NCBI GenBank assembly: GCA_024405255.1 | Contig: JAKSOY010000052.1 | Location: forward strand, 1 to 20,967 | Origin: Kiritimatiellia bacterium | GTDB taxonomy: Bacteria; Verrucomicrobiota; Kiritimatiellia; RFP12; UBA1067 | Direction: 5' to 3' | Length of the DNA: 20,967 nucleotides | Shown here: piece by piece, positions 1 through 8,750 of the stretch | How positions within the stretch are numbered: the first letter of the stretch is position 1 | Layout: every line of letters starts with the position of its first letter | Translations under genes and position numbers: made by a program | Notes under the pieces: generated by a model | Database searches by the model: none | What the model saw: the letters and a program-made list of their open reading frames with translations, nothing else | What the model was told of the DNA's origin: nothing

Positions 1-2861
1 GAGTCGGAGGCGTCGGCAAAGAGGATGAGATGGCGGATCGGCGTCGTGGCGCGCGCAAGTTCGCGCAATCCTGCCGTGAGACCTTCCTTGACGAAGATGC
101 CGCCGCCCATTGATTTGATGGACAGCACTTCGTTCCGCCGCTGTTTCGCCGTTTCGGCTTCCTGCAGCGAGAGGATCAGATGCGGCTGCGAATCGACGGC
201 GAAGACCGCCACCTCGTCGGCCGGCGAGAGCATGTCGATGGCACCGGCGGCGCCGAGATTCGCCATGTCCATCTTGGTTCGTCCGTCCGAGGTGCGACAG
301 CTCATCGATCCCGAACGGTCCATCACGATCGCAAGGGCCAACGCATACTTGCGGTGTTCCTGGCGAAGTTCCAACGTGACGGGCAGAATGTCTTCGAGCG
401 TGGATTTGTACCATCCGCCCGGACCATACGACTTCTCGCCGCCGGTGAGTGCAACCCCGCGTCCCAGGTCCGACACAAAGGCGACGAGATTGCGTTGCAA
501 ATCCGTGGGGACGTGTTTCGCGGAAACGTTCTCCAGCACGACGCCGGCGTAGCCTCCCAACGCGGCAAGGGAGGAGGGGAAGGTCGTGACGGGACGGCTT
601 TCGACGGCGAGTCCGGTCGCCTTCAGTGCGGCGGCCGTGGGCGAAGGCGCACCTTCTGTGAGAAACAGCACCGGCTGCGTACCCTCGATGGAGACGACCG
701 TCGTGGCCCGGTTGTTTTCGGGACACGGATCGGTTGCGTTCGGACCCACCGTGAGCGTATAGCGACGCAGTCCGTTGCGTCCCGCACGGTCGCGGAAGAC
801 GAGCGGCGTGAATCCGCGCGTGAACACGCGGCGGCCGCGCGCAATCACGTTTGTGCCGCGCGCGAGCGTGTAGTCGTTCGTGATCGTCTCCGAACTCTGC
901 ACCCAGGCGGTGAGCGGGATGACCGTCTGTGGCGAGACGGTTGCCGGCGCGTCGAGGCGCGACACGAACAGGTCGTGAGTGAATGGACGCGCCTCGAGGA
1001 AGGTGTCGACTGGATGCGTGAAGGTGGTGGGCAGGGGCGAGGTGAAGAGTCCGTCCGAAAGGACGAGGAAACGGGTTGGTCCATCCGGGTTGGCCAGGGT
1101 GGCGGCTTTCGTCAACGCGGTGGCGAGATCGGATCCGTCGGGTTCGACGGTTTGAATGAACGAATCGAAGCCCGATGTGTCCGGACGCTTTTCAACCGCC
1201 GTCGTGGCCCCGAAGGTGACAATGCCGAGTGCGGCGTCTTGGGGACGCTGGGCGGCGAGCGTGCGGATGAGCTGCGTCTGTTCCTGCACGGCGTGGGCGG
1301 GCATCGAGTGCGACTGGTCCGCCACCACGATGAGCGTTCCGCGAGGAGCGCGCAAAGGGAAGACGGGACGCGCAAGGGCCAGCAGGGCAAGCGCCAGCAC
1401 GAGGAAGGTGGTGCGTCGTCGGATAAAGATGAAATGCAGGATGAGCGCGAGTACGGCCAGCACGGCGGGGATCCAGGCGAGCGAGGCGGTACGCACGGCC
1501 TCAGGCGGGGGCGGTGCAGGATTGTGCAGGCTCATCGTCGTACAGGCAGTCAAATCGGATTCGTCGCTGTCGAGCAGGTTCACCGAAGGCGCGGAAGCGG
1601 GTTTGCGGGTCTGCGCATCGACGCGGGCGAGCACGTTCTGGACGAGCGCGGGGAAGGCGGGCGTGCGGAAGAAGGCGTGCGCGGGATTCGCGAAGGCGAG
1701 GGCGCAGAGGTTCGTCGAAGCGCTGAGGAGCGGATGGGATCCGAGCAGCGCGAGCGGCGTGCCGGGAAGAGGCGTCGGTGAAAGGGCGTAGGCTTCGCCG
1801 TCCAGCGTGACGCCGTCCAGCAGGTCGGAACCGGGATCGGTCCAGATGGGACCCGTTTGCAGGGACTTCCCCCCGGGCGTGAAAATGAGACGGTAGGGAT
1901 TGTTGGGGAATGTGCGCGCCGGATCGTCTGTGACGACGAGCTGCGCGTTTCCCGGCGCGGTCATCTGGCGCACGTAGCCCGTCGCGTCCAGGGCGCGCTG
2001 GACGAGCGTCGCCAGCGCCTTGTCGCCGAGCGCGAGGGCGACATCGACTCGTGGCACATCCGGAGGCGGCAGGACGAGGGTGTTGTCCGCCGCGAGCGTG
2101 TCAGGGGGAATTGAAACCGTCAGGGGCTGGTCGTTTGCGGGGACTGTCCCCTTGAAGCGGGCGCGCCCGTGGGCGTCGAATGCGAGGGTTTGCGTCTGGC
2201 CGCCAATCGTCAACGGCACCTGTGCGGGACTGTCCCCGAATCGGCGGACTTCGAGGAACAGGCTGTCTTCGGTGGGATTCTTCCGCAGACGGCGGGCGGC
2301 GGTGAGAGCGAGATTTGCCGCCGGCGAGCCGAGGGCCTCCCAGCGAAGGCCGGGGAGCATGCGCTGTGTTTCGGTGGGTGCGTGGTCGGTGAGGACGAGG
2401 ATCTCGTCTTCGGGTGCGCGGACGGACTGGACGGCGGCGAGCGCGCGGATGAAGGCGTCCGTACGGGTCACGGTTCGCACGCGAATCGCGTCCTTCGTTG
2501 GATGGCGTTGTTCGCGGGCGAGGAAATCGGCGGCGCGTTTCGCGGCCGACTCGGCTCCGCCGGCGTGCATCGAGGGCGTGTCGTCGAGAATGACGTGCAG
2601 CGTACCCGTGCTGGCGCGCCAGCCGAGGGGCGAGAGCGCGGCGAGGACAAGGGCGGACAGAATGAAGACTTCCAGCCAGAAGATCGGCGGCAGACGCAAG
2701 GTGTCACGACGGCGCGCCGCGGCGGCCGTACGGGCGGGCGCGGGCCAGAAGAGCAGGGACGAAACCGTGCGAGGCGGACTCTTCCGCCGGAAGCAGTAGA
2801 GTGCGGTGAGGCCGACGAGCGTGAAAAAGCCGAAGGCGGCGAGCGGCGTTGAGAAGATCAT
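1..2861 (-). CDS. BatA-like membrane protein fused to a VWA/GATase-like/VWA protein (3' end cut by window edge)
   Basis: Reading leftwards from the ATG at 2861, the frame is open without a stop to base 1, giving at least 953 residues; the C-terminus lies outside the window. The N-terminus has two hydrophobic helices (about 5-23 and 58-80), the layout of BatA/aerotolerance N-terminal domains. A VWA-like segment follows with D93-D-T-P-S97. Two more membrane helices lie at about 458-496. A second VWA follows with D515-Q-S-H-S519, then a segment resembling class I glutamine amidotransferase folds (about 726-830, with GGEKSYGPGGW near 807), then a third VWA with the canonical MIDAS D848-R-S-G-S852. 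VWA proteins of this kind bind a divalent metal and partner with MoxR ATPases. The start overlaps the DUF58 stop as ATGA. In related bacteria the BatA-like and GATase/VWA halves are, as I recall, usually separate genes, so this is probably a fusion. The frame is certain; the exact role is unknown. Confidence 0.88.
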   Translation of the reverse strand, partial: MIFSTPLAAFGFFTLVGLTALYCFRRKSPPRTVSSLLFWPAPARTAAAARRRDTLRLPPIFWLEVFILSALVLAALSPLGWRASTGTLHVILDDTPSMHAGGAESAAKRAADFLAREQRHPTKDAIRVRTVTRTDAFIRALAAVQSVRAPEDEILVLTDHAPTETQRMLPGLRWEALGSPAANLALTAARRLRKNPTEDSLFLEVRRFGDSPAQVPLTIGGQTQTLAFDAHGRARFKGTVPANDQPLTVSIPPDTLAADNTLVLPPPDVPRVDVALALGDKALATLVQRALDATGYVRQMTAPGNAQLVVTDDPARTFPNNPYRLIFTPGGKSLQTGPIWTDPGSDLLDGVTLDGEAYALSPTPLPGTPLALLGSHPLLSASTNLCALAFANPAHAFFRTPAFPALVQNVLARVDAQTRKPASAPSVNLLDSDESDLTACTTMSLHNPAPPPPEAVRTASLAWIPAVLAVLALILHFIFIRRRTTFLVLALALLALARPVFPLRAPRGTLIVVADQSHSMPAHAVQEQTQLIRTLAAQRPQDAALGIVTFGATTAVEKRPDTSGFDSFIQTVEPDGSDLATALTKAATLANPDGPTRFLVLSDGLFTSPLPTTFTHPVDTFLEARPFTHDLFVSRLDAPATVSPQTVIPLTAWVQSSETITNDYTLARGTNVIARGRRVFTRGFTPLVFRDRAGRNGLRRYTLTVGPNATDPCPENNRATTVVSIEGTQPVLFLTEGAPSPTAAALKATGLAVESRPVTTFPSSLAALGGYAGVVLENVSAKHVPTDLQRNLVAFVSDLGRGVALTGGEKSYGPGGWYKSTLEDILPVTLELRQEHRKYALALAIVMDRSGSMSCRTSDGRTKMDMANLGAAGAIDMLSPADEVAVFAVDSQPHLILSLQEAETAKQRRNEVLSIKSMGGGIFVKEGLTAGLRELARATTPIRHLILFADASD
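2139..2237. repeat. Two copies of a 12-base near-palindrome inside the VWA gene
   Basis: GGGACTGTCCCC occurs at 2140-2151 and again at 2226-2237, 86 bases apart. The first copy extends to a perfect 6-base-arm palindrome (2139-2151). In the coding strand the two copies are read in different frames, so they do not represent a repeated protein motif. Confidence 0.7.
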
Positions 2862-3598
2862 GCGAGGCCCTCCAGAATCTGGGCGCGCGCGAGGGCGGCG
2901 ATCTGATCGACGGCCGGGTCTTCGGCCGTGAGGTCGACGAAGGTCGCCGCATGACGGCGAGCGGCGGCCGACCAACGGGCCGTGTGGGCGTCAAAGGCCG
3001 TTCGGTAGGCGGCGAGCGTGGCGGCATCGAAGACGAGTTCGCGCTGTTCGCCCGTTTCGATGTCGCAGCAGGTAAAGGCCCCGCCCGGGACGGGTGCGCG
3101 CTCTTCGCGCGAAAGGATGCGCAGCACGAGCAGACTGGCCGCACCGTGCACAAGACGGGCGAGCGTGCGATCGGGATCGTCCGAGGTGAGCAGGTCCGAA
3201 AGGAAAATGCGTACGGCGCGTGTCGTCTGCGGATGGTCGCGTTCGACGACGCGGCAGGAGGGCGCCGCCGCAGTGACGAGGCCCGTGAGGTAGTCGGCAA
3301 GACGGGTCTTGTCGGCGGGGAGCGTCATCGAGGCCGTACGGTCGCGGAAGATTTCAATGACGGGCGCAATCTCCTCGTGACGGACGCGTACGACCTCGCG
3401 GTCCGTCCGGGCGAGTACGTTCCAGTCGAGGTTGCGCAGATCGTCGCCGGGCACATAGTCGCGGTAGTCGTGGAACTCAAGCGACGCACCGGCCTGCGGT
3501 CCCAGCTGCGCCCCGGCCGCCCCGCAGAGCGCGCGGCGCGGCAGAAGAAAGCGAAGGCGGCGTCCATCCGCAAGGCCCTGTTGTTCGGCTTCAGTCAT
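2858..3598 (-). CDS. DUF58 domain protein
   Basis: This 246-residue protein carries the DUF58 hallmark near residues 42-65, EFHDYRDYVPGDDLRNLDWN, followed by a VWA-type strand ending in D-R-T-A-S-M, a slightly degenerate metal-site motif. DUF58 proteins are nearly always encoded beside MoxR ATPases and are thought to work with them in assembling or maturing membrane and periplasmic complexes. It is shorter than typical DUF58 proteins (about 300-430 residues) and lacks the N-terminal membrane helices many have, so it is probably cytoplasmic. Its start overlaps the upstream ABC permease stop by 8 bases and its stop overlaps the next gene's start as ATGA, so translation is likely coupled. The family assignment is strong; the partner protein is not known. 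Confidence 0.93.
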   Translation of the reverse strand: MTEAEQQGLADGRRLRFLLPRRALCGAAGAQLGPQAGASLEFHDYRDYVPGDDLRNLDWNVLARTDREVVRVRHEEIAPVIEIFRDRTASMTLPADKTRLADYLTGLVTAAAPSCRVVERDHPQTTRAVRIFLSDLLTSDDPDRTLARLVHGAASLLVLRILSREERAPVPGGAFTCCDIETGEQRELVFDAATLAAYRTAFDAHTARWSAAARRHAATFVDLTAEDPAVDQIAALARAQILEGLA

Positions 3599-5009
3599 GG
3601 CGGCGATAGGAGTTGAATTCGCGCAGGATTCGGAAAATGAAGGGTATCATACCCGCGAGGAGAAGAAGTCCTGCGAGGGTGAAGTGGGTGACCAACCCCT
3701 TATCGACGCAGTGTTCGATGCCGACGAAACTGCACGGGAAACATTCGACAAGAAAGTCGACCCCCGTGTGCCTCGCGGCGTCCGAGAGAATGCCCGAAAC
3801 GACGTTGATGAGCGGGAAGTAGAACAGGAGTCCTGTTTGGACGAGATGATAGACGCGCGGGCGGGATGAGTATCGATGGACGAGCGCGGAGACGATGCTG
3901 GTGAGGGCGACGGCTTCTGTGATCAGCAGGACGAAATACATGAGGTCGCTTTGCGAGCGGTGGGACCCGCCGAAGTAGGCGGAGAAAGACGGGAGCAACG
4001 CAAGGACGAGAAGGATGAGTCCGAAGGTCTGTCCTGCGGCGGGACCTGTGGCAAAGGGATAGGTGACAAGGCGCATGATGAATGAACGCGGGGCTTGCGC
4101 TCGCACAATGCGCGGCATCTCCCGTGGCGAGAAGCTGCTGCGGAAAAAGAGCGCGCCGCCACACAGGACCCAGAAGGCCGACCAGCAAGCGGATTCGAAT
4201 TTTGGGATGTAGAGTACACCGATGGAGAGAACGAAGAGGATCGCGAGCATGCGGCGAAGCGGGCGTTCGGAATCGACGTAGGGCGGTGCGATTTGGAATG
4301 TGGCAAGTCCGCGTAGGAAGATGAGAAGAATTCCCGCACCGAGACAGCCGAAAAGCAGAAGACTGACAGGTGAGGTATGGAAAATCCAAGAGGAACTGGA
4401 GACGACAAAGGCCGTGGTTGTAATACTGACCCAAAAGGCGACAAAACCGACTGCGCCGAGAATAGAGATGATACGCATCGGCAGGGACGTCGGTCGTGAA
4501 AGGGCGAGGGGCAGCCCAACGACGACTTCGACGAGGCCTCCGAGGAAAATGAGGAACGGCGCCAGGAAGACGTGGTAGAGGGGAATGCCGCGCATCAGGT
4601 AGGAGAATGCGAGAAAGGGCATTGAAATCGCAATGAGCGCGGCGATCAGCAAGACGGGGGCGATGATTTTGCCGTTGACGATCTGTCCGGACGTCAAGGT
4701 GGTCGTGAATTCAAGTCCAAGGCGTTCCTTGGAAGTTTCGATCGCCGTTTTGAGCGAGGCGATGGTGGGGAGGATGATGACCGTGGCGATGCCGGTCGTA
4801 ATCAGAACCGCGTAGAACGGCGCTTCGCCGCATCCCTCGCCGTAGGCCAGATCGAGGGCGGTCTTGTCCTTGCTGGCTGCCGAGAGGCAGATGGCGACAA
4901 GAATGAACAGAAGTGCCGGAAATCCGAAGAGAAGAAAACCGATGATGCGCGTGCGCGTGAGCTGGCGGAGCTCCTTGAGCGCAACGGGATTGAAGGCGGG
5001 GAGGGTCAT
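3591..5009 (-). CDS. ABC-2-type transporter permease, about 12 TM helices
   Basis: This is a 472-residue, strongly hydrophobic protein. Its cytoplasmic N-terminus (NPVALKELRQLTRTR) is typical of ABC-2 export permeases. I count about twelve membrane helices, including segments near 23-42, 66-86, 117-140, 145-167, 178-206, 215-235, 332-350, 360-380, 397-415 and 442-460. That is twice the six helices of a single ABC-2 half, so it may hold both halves of the pore in one chain. The ATPase gene lies immediately upstream, overlapping by 4 bases (ATGA), which makes a dedicated transporter very likely. A cysteine-rich stretch (CFPCSFVGIEHC) precedes the last helix. The substrate cannot be told from the sequence. 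GldF/NosY-type exporters are the nearest architecture I recognise. Confidence 0.9.
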   Translation of the reverse strand: MTLPAFNPVALKELRQLTRTRIIGFLLFGFPALLFILVAICLSAASKDKTALDLAYGEGCGEAPFYAVLITTGIATVIILPTIASLKTAIETSKERLGLEFTTTLTSGQIVNGKIIAPVLLIAALIAISMPFLAFSYLMRGIPLYHVFLAPFLIFLGGLVEVVVGLPLALSRPTSLPMRIISILGAVGFVAFWVSITTTAFVVSSSSWIFHTSPVSLLLFGCLGAGILLIFLRGLATFQIAPPYVDSERPLRRMLAILFVLSIGVLYIPKFESACWSAFWVLCGGALFFRSSFSPREMPRIVRAQAPRSFIMRLVTYPFATGPAAGQTFGLILLVLALLPSFSAYFGGSHRSQSDLMYFVLLITEAVALTSIVSALVHRYSSRPRVYHLVQTGLLFYFPLINVVSGILSDAARHTGVDFLVECFPCSFVGIEHCVDKGLVTHFTLAGLLLLAGMIPFIFRILREFNSYRRHD

Positions 5010-5923
5010 GCGAGCGCTCCTTTCGTGACATGCATGAAGATGTCTTCGAGCTTGCCGGTTTCGGGTTCAAGCCGGAGGGGAATGAGGTTGCGGGCAACGA
5101 GGGTGCGTACGAATTCGGCGGCGGCCTCATCGCCGGCGGCGATCTTCGCGCGGCAGCCGTTGCCATGGACTTCTGCGGCGCGGACGCCCGGAATTTCGAG
5201 AAGGCGCGCGAGCGAGGTGGGCACGTCGAGTCCGTGAAGGCGCAGGTTGTACCACACGTCGTCGGTTTCGCTGATTTCAGTCGAGAGGCGTTTGCCGCGT
5301 TCGATGATGACTGTGCCCGTGCACATCTCTTCGAGTTCCGAAAGGATGTGGGACGAGATGAGAATCGCCTTGCCGTTTTCGGCGAGGGCGCGCACGAGTT
5401 CGCGCAGTTCGACACGGGCGCGCGGGTCGAGTCCGTTGGCGGGTTCGTCCATCACGAGCACCGCAGGGTCGTGTACGAGCGCACGCGCGAGCGACACGCG
5501 CTGTTTCATGCCTTTCGAAAGCTGGCGCAGCGTTTTGTCGCGGAACGAGGTGAGGCTGGTGAATTCCTCAACGGAATCGACGGCGGCACGGAGGGCGGCA
5601 CCGCGAAGCGCGTAGGCGCGGCCGAAGAAGTCGAGATATTCGTCGACGGTGATGTCGTTGCGGTCGGGCAGGTCGTCCGGCATGAAGCCGATCAGCCGGT
5701 GTGCGCGGTCGGGGTCGTCGAGAATCGAGATACCGTCCAGGAGGATGTCGCCCGCGTCGGGGATGTCGAGCGTCGCCAGAATGCGCATCGTGGTCGTCTT
5801 GCCGGCGCCGTTGGGACCGACGAAGCCGATCACTTCGCCCGAACCGAACGAGAAGGAGAGGTTGTCCACCGCCTTGAAGCGTCCATCGAAACAGCGCGTG
5901 AGGTCTTTGATTTCAACTTTCAT
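5006..5923 (-). CDS. ABC transporter ATP-binding protein
   Basis: This 305-residue ATPase has all the core ABC motifs: Walker A GPNGAGKTT at 36-44, signature LSKGMKQR at 135-142, Walker B VLVMDEP at 155-161, D-loop GLDPR and switch histidine H192. The usual Q-loop glutamine is replaced: the region reads IGFMPDDLPD (78-87), a variant also seen in some NatA/COG1131-type exporters. The C-terminal 90 residues form the accessory domain common in NatA-like proteins. It powers the permease encoded directly downstream, with which it overlaps by 4 bases. Its own start overlaps the upstream gene's stop by 4 bases. Location is the cytoplasmic face of the membrane. Family is certain; cargo is unknown. 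Confidence 0.96.
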   Translation of the reverse strand: MKVEIKDLTRCFDGRFKAVDNLSFSFGSGEVIGFVGPNGAGKTTTMRILATLDIPDAGDILLDGISILDDPDRAHRLIGFMPDDLPDRNDITVDEYLDFFGRAYALRGAALRAAVDSVEEFTSLTSFRDKTLRQLSKGMKQRVSLARALVHDPAVLVMDEPANGLDPRARVELRELVRALAENGKAILISSHILSELEEMCTGTVIIERGKRLSTEISETDDVWYNLRLHGLDVPTSLARLLEIPGVRAAEVHGNGCRAKIAAGDEAAAEFVRTLVARNLIPLRLEPETGKLEDIFMHVTKGALA

Positions 5924-7767
5924 TTCGAACCCTCCGCAAAGGTGCCGATGACAAGGGATTGGCGCGAGGAGTAGGTCTTGCGTGTGCCGAAAGGCGAGGG
6001 GAAGAAGGGCGATCCGTCGAGCCAGGCGACATAGGTTCCGTTGGGGAGCGGTAGATCGGGTTTCGCGAAATGCTTGGTGAGCTCCGGCCAGTTGCGGCCA
6101 AAACTCGTCTTTTGGTGGAAGGCCGTTTCGGCGGCACTCAGAATCTTCGTGCGTGCGTCCAGGGGCTTCGGGGGCAGGGGCGTTTCCGAAGAACGGGTGA
6201 CGACGGCACCGGGTTCGATCGTACCGAGTGCATAGATGCGTCCGTTGAAGGTGACGGATCCAGCGGTGACCTTGGCTCCGAGCAGGTTGGTGATGCGGAT
6301 CTGGTTGGTGCCTGCTGGCTGGATGTCAAGCTTCTCGGCCTGGTGCGACACGCGCTGGAAGTCGACGAATGTCGCGGAAAGGGGACGCACCCAGTCGCCC
6401 GTGAGCTGGAAGTCGTCCGCCAGAACATAACCGCATTTTGTCTTTCTGTCGCGGTTGCGCAGGAGGAAGGACGAATCGGCGGGGAAGTGCAGCTTGCCGG
6501 AGAGCGGGATGGGCGAGAACACGCCGAACTGGCCGCGCGTCACCGCATGGCGCGTGGTCTGATCGAGCTGCGTAATGGATTGGAGTCGTTCTGTCGGGGT
6601 GACACCGAAGAAGACAAGGGCAATGAGCCCCACAAGGGCCGCGAGACAGAAGGAGACAACAGGCAGCACGACCAGCGCGCGCAGACGCTGGTTACGCTGT
6701 GCGAAGATGAACAGAATAGCTGGAATGGCGAGGAACGAGAAGGCTGCGAGAAGCGTGAGAAGAAGCATGGTGGGTATCGGGGTCCGGGTCGCCAGCGGTA
6801 CGAAGGCCAGGTTTTGGGCGACACTATTTGAAGAGTGATAATTGCCGATCAGTTGATGTTGCGCCGAAGAGATGTCGAATTGGAAACAACGGGCGGCGTC
6901 CTTGTTGTTGGTGAGTCCACCCGAGGCGGACGAGTCCGGTGTGACGAAGACGAAGCCGCCGAACGTGGCATAGTCGGCGAGGGCCTGGCGGACGCTGTCC
7001 GGAAATGCGGCCTGAAGTGCGGGCGTGATCACAACGGCATCGAAGGTCGTGTAGATGCGGTAGTCCGACGGCCAGTCTTTCGCGGGACGCTTGAGGCTGA
7101 GGACGAAACAGTCGAAGTCCTTTACCTTTTTGGATGTCGAAGGAATCCGTTTGGAGCCTTTTGTTGCCAGACCGTGCCCGCCCGAGATCACGGTTGTTTC
7201 ATTTTGCGTGTGTATGTTTTGGGCGAAGGTCTCGGCTGAAAGGGCCGCGTCCATCAGGATTCTGTATTTGGGTTCGGAAGAGTAGTAGCCGCTGGTTGTT
7301 GCGTATGAAATGGAGAGAGGAAAATTTCCGACAGACAGGGGACTGCATCCCGGCGTTGTTTCACGGAATGCGATTGTGTTGAGTCTGCCGATTTCGTAGG
7401 GGGTTTCCGTTGTTTGAAAGACGGGGAGCGTGAGGTGAGCCGTACCGTGTGGTTCGAGCTGTAGGTGGCGTTCTCCACGGGCCACCCCGGAACAGTCGTC
7501 GAAACCGACTGAGAAGGAACGTGCGCTTGAACGGTCATTATGGACTTCAAGTTGAACGACGGCGATGCCGTGACGGATGGTGAAGGGGAGGGTGGGGTGG
7601 ATCGTCGTCGCCTTGACGCTGACATTCAGTTTCGTTTGTGTGCCGCCGTGCAGGCTGTAGAGGTCTTCCATCACGGGCTCGGAGAAGGTCTTGAATTCGA
7701 ATCCGAGGACGCAGGGAACGGCGAGCACGGCGAGGAACGCGAAGAGCGGTGTGAGATGTTTGAACAT
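5920..7767 (-). CDS. Exported/membrane ABC-associated protein of unknown function
   Basis: This is a 615-residue protein with a Sec-type signal peptide (about residues 1-22, hydrophobic LFAFLAVLAVPCVLG). An extracytoplasmic region of about 300 residues ends in a stretch resembling the GATase-like/DUF4350 or ABC auxiliary (GldG-type) fold: residues about 240-280 read TTFDAVVITPALQAAFPD and then a GGFVFVTPD strand. Two strong TM helices follow at about 330-353 and 362-386, then a beta-rich C-terminal domain of about 220 residues that should also be extracytoplasmic. Its stop overlaps the ABC ATPase start by 4 bases, which argues for a role as an accessory subunit of the exporter. It begins 17 bases after the MoxR stop, with AAAAGGG as a probable ribosome site. 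I do not recognise a precise family, so the GldG comparison is an inference from layout. Confidence 0.85.
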   Translation of the reverse strand: MFKHLTPLFAFLAVLAVPCVLGFEFKTFSEPVMEDLYSLHGGTQTKLNVSVKATTIHPTLPFTIRHGIAVVQLEVHNDRSSARSFSVGFDDCSGVARGERHLQLEPHGTAHLTLPVFQTTETPYEIGRLNTIAFRETTPGCSPLSVGNFPLSISYATTSGYYSSEPKYRILMDAALSAETFAQNIHTQNETTVISGGHGLATKGSKRIPSTSKKVKDFDCFVLSLKRPAKDWPSDYRIYTTFDAVVITPALQAAFPDSVRQALADYATFGGFVFVTPDSSASGGLTNNKDAARCFQFDISSAQHQLIGNYHSSNSVAQNLAFVPLATRTPIPTMLLLTLLAAFSFLAIPAILFIFAQRNQRLRALVVLPVVSFCLAALVGLIALVFFGVTPTERLQSITQLDQTTRHAVTRGQFGVFSPIPLSGKLHFPADSSFLLRNRDRKTKCGYVLADDFQLTGDWVRPLSATFVDFQRVSHQAEKLDIQPAGTNQIRITNLLGAKVTAGSVTFNGRIYALGTIEPGAVVTRSSETPLPPKPLDARTKILSAAETAFHQKTSFGRNWPELTKHFAKPDLPLPNGTYVAWLDGSPFFPSPFGTRKTYSSRQSLVIGTFAEGSK

Positions 7768-7784
7768 GGCAAGGCCCTTTTCGG

Positions 7785-8750
7785 TTAGACGGCCACGGGA
7801 ACGGCGGCGAGGACACCGTCGATGATCGTGCGGGGCGACGCGCCGTCGAGCTTGGCGCGGTAGTCGAGGATCAGGCGGTGGTTGAGAACGGGGAAGGCTA
7901 CGGCCCGTACGTCGTCGAAACCGACCGAGGGGCGCCCGTCGAGGAGTGCGCAGGCACGGGACGCTTCCGCGAGGGCGATGGCCGCACGTGGCGAGGCGCC
8001 GTAGGTCACGTACTCGGCCGAATGGGTCGCGGCGACGAGGCGGCCGATCCAGTTGGCGACGGCTTCGGGCAGCACGACGCGGCGCACGGTGTCGAACGCG
8101 CGCGTGAGCGCGTCGCGGCTGAGCGTGAAGGGCGTCTGCGGCAGCGTGCCGTGCGCACGCGACGTGATGATCGCCGTGAGCGTTTCGGCGCTCGGCGAGG
8201 CGACGGGCAGCTTGAAGAGGAAGCGGTCCGTCTGCGCTTCGGGCAGCGGGTAGGTTCCTTCCAATTCAATCGGGTTCTGGCTCGCGAGCACGAAGAAGGG
8301 ATCGGGCAGCGGACGCGTCACGCCCATCAAGGTGACGGCGCGTTCCTGCATCGTTTCGAGCATGGCGGACTGCGTCTTCGGCGAGGCACGGTTGATTTCG
8401 TCCGCCAGCAGCAAGTTGCAGAACACAGGCCCCGACTTGAACACCATTTCACGCGACCCGTCCGCGCGCGTTTCGAGCATGTGCGCACCGAGAATGTCGC
8501 TCGGCATCAAGTCGGGCGTGAACTGCACGCGCTTCGAATCGAGATCGAGAATCGTCGCGAGCGCTTTGACGAGCGCGGTCTTGCCGAGTCCGGGCAGACC
8601 TTCGAGCAGAATGTGTCCGCGCGCGAGAATGCCGGCGAGCACGAGCCGGTGCAGCTCGGGGCGGCCCAGCAGCAAGGCGTCCAGCGCGGCGCGCGTCTGG
8701 TCCAAGTCGGCTTTGACAGGGGCGATCTCTTCGGGGGTGAGCAGCGTCAT
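7785..8750 (-). CDS. MoxR-family AAA+ ATPase
   Basis: This 321-residue protein is a standard-length MoxR ATPase. It shows Walker A GLPGLGKT at 51-58, the MoxR-typical RVQFTPDLMPSDILG at 74-88, Walker B NLLLADEINRA at 112-122, sensor 1 SQNP at 157-160 and EAQTDRF at 171-177, followed by the C-terminal lid with YGASPRA. MoxR ATPases act as chaperones together with VWA proteins, for example inserting metal or assembling complexes (MoxR in methanol dehydrogenase maturation, RavA with ViaA). Here the VWA partners would be the DUF58 protein and the giant BatA-like protein at the end of the same operon. The start codon overlaps the upstream stop by 4 bases. Family confidence is very high; client unknown. 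Confidence 0.97.
   Translation of the reverse strand: MTLLTPEEIAPVKADLDQTRAALDALLLGRPELHRLVLAGILARGHILLEGLPGLGKTALVKALATILDLDSKRVQFTPDLMPSDILGAHMLETRADGSREMVFKSGPVFCNLLLADEINRASPKTQSAMLETMQERAVTLMGVTRPLPDPFFVLASQNPIELEGTYPLPEAQTDRFLFKLPVASPSAETLTAIITSRAHGTLPQTPFTLSRDALTRAFDTVRRVVLPEAVANWIGRLVAATHSAEYVTYGASPRAAIALAEASRACALLDGRPSVGFDDVRAVAFPVLNHRLILDYRAKLDGASPRTIIDGVLAAVPVAV

Noticed and set aside
180..1781. 533-codon plus-strand open frame, with several others between 25 and 2852
   Set aside because: They are antisense to the minus-strand VWA gene, whose frame is open over the whole 1-2861 and shows three VWA motifs. The plus-strand translations are Arg/Gly-rich with no domain pattern, as expected of shadows in GC-rich DNA.
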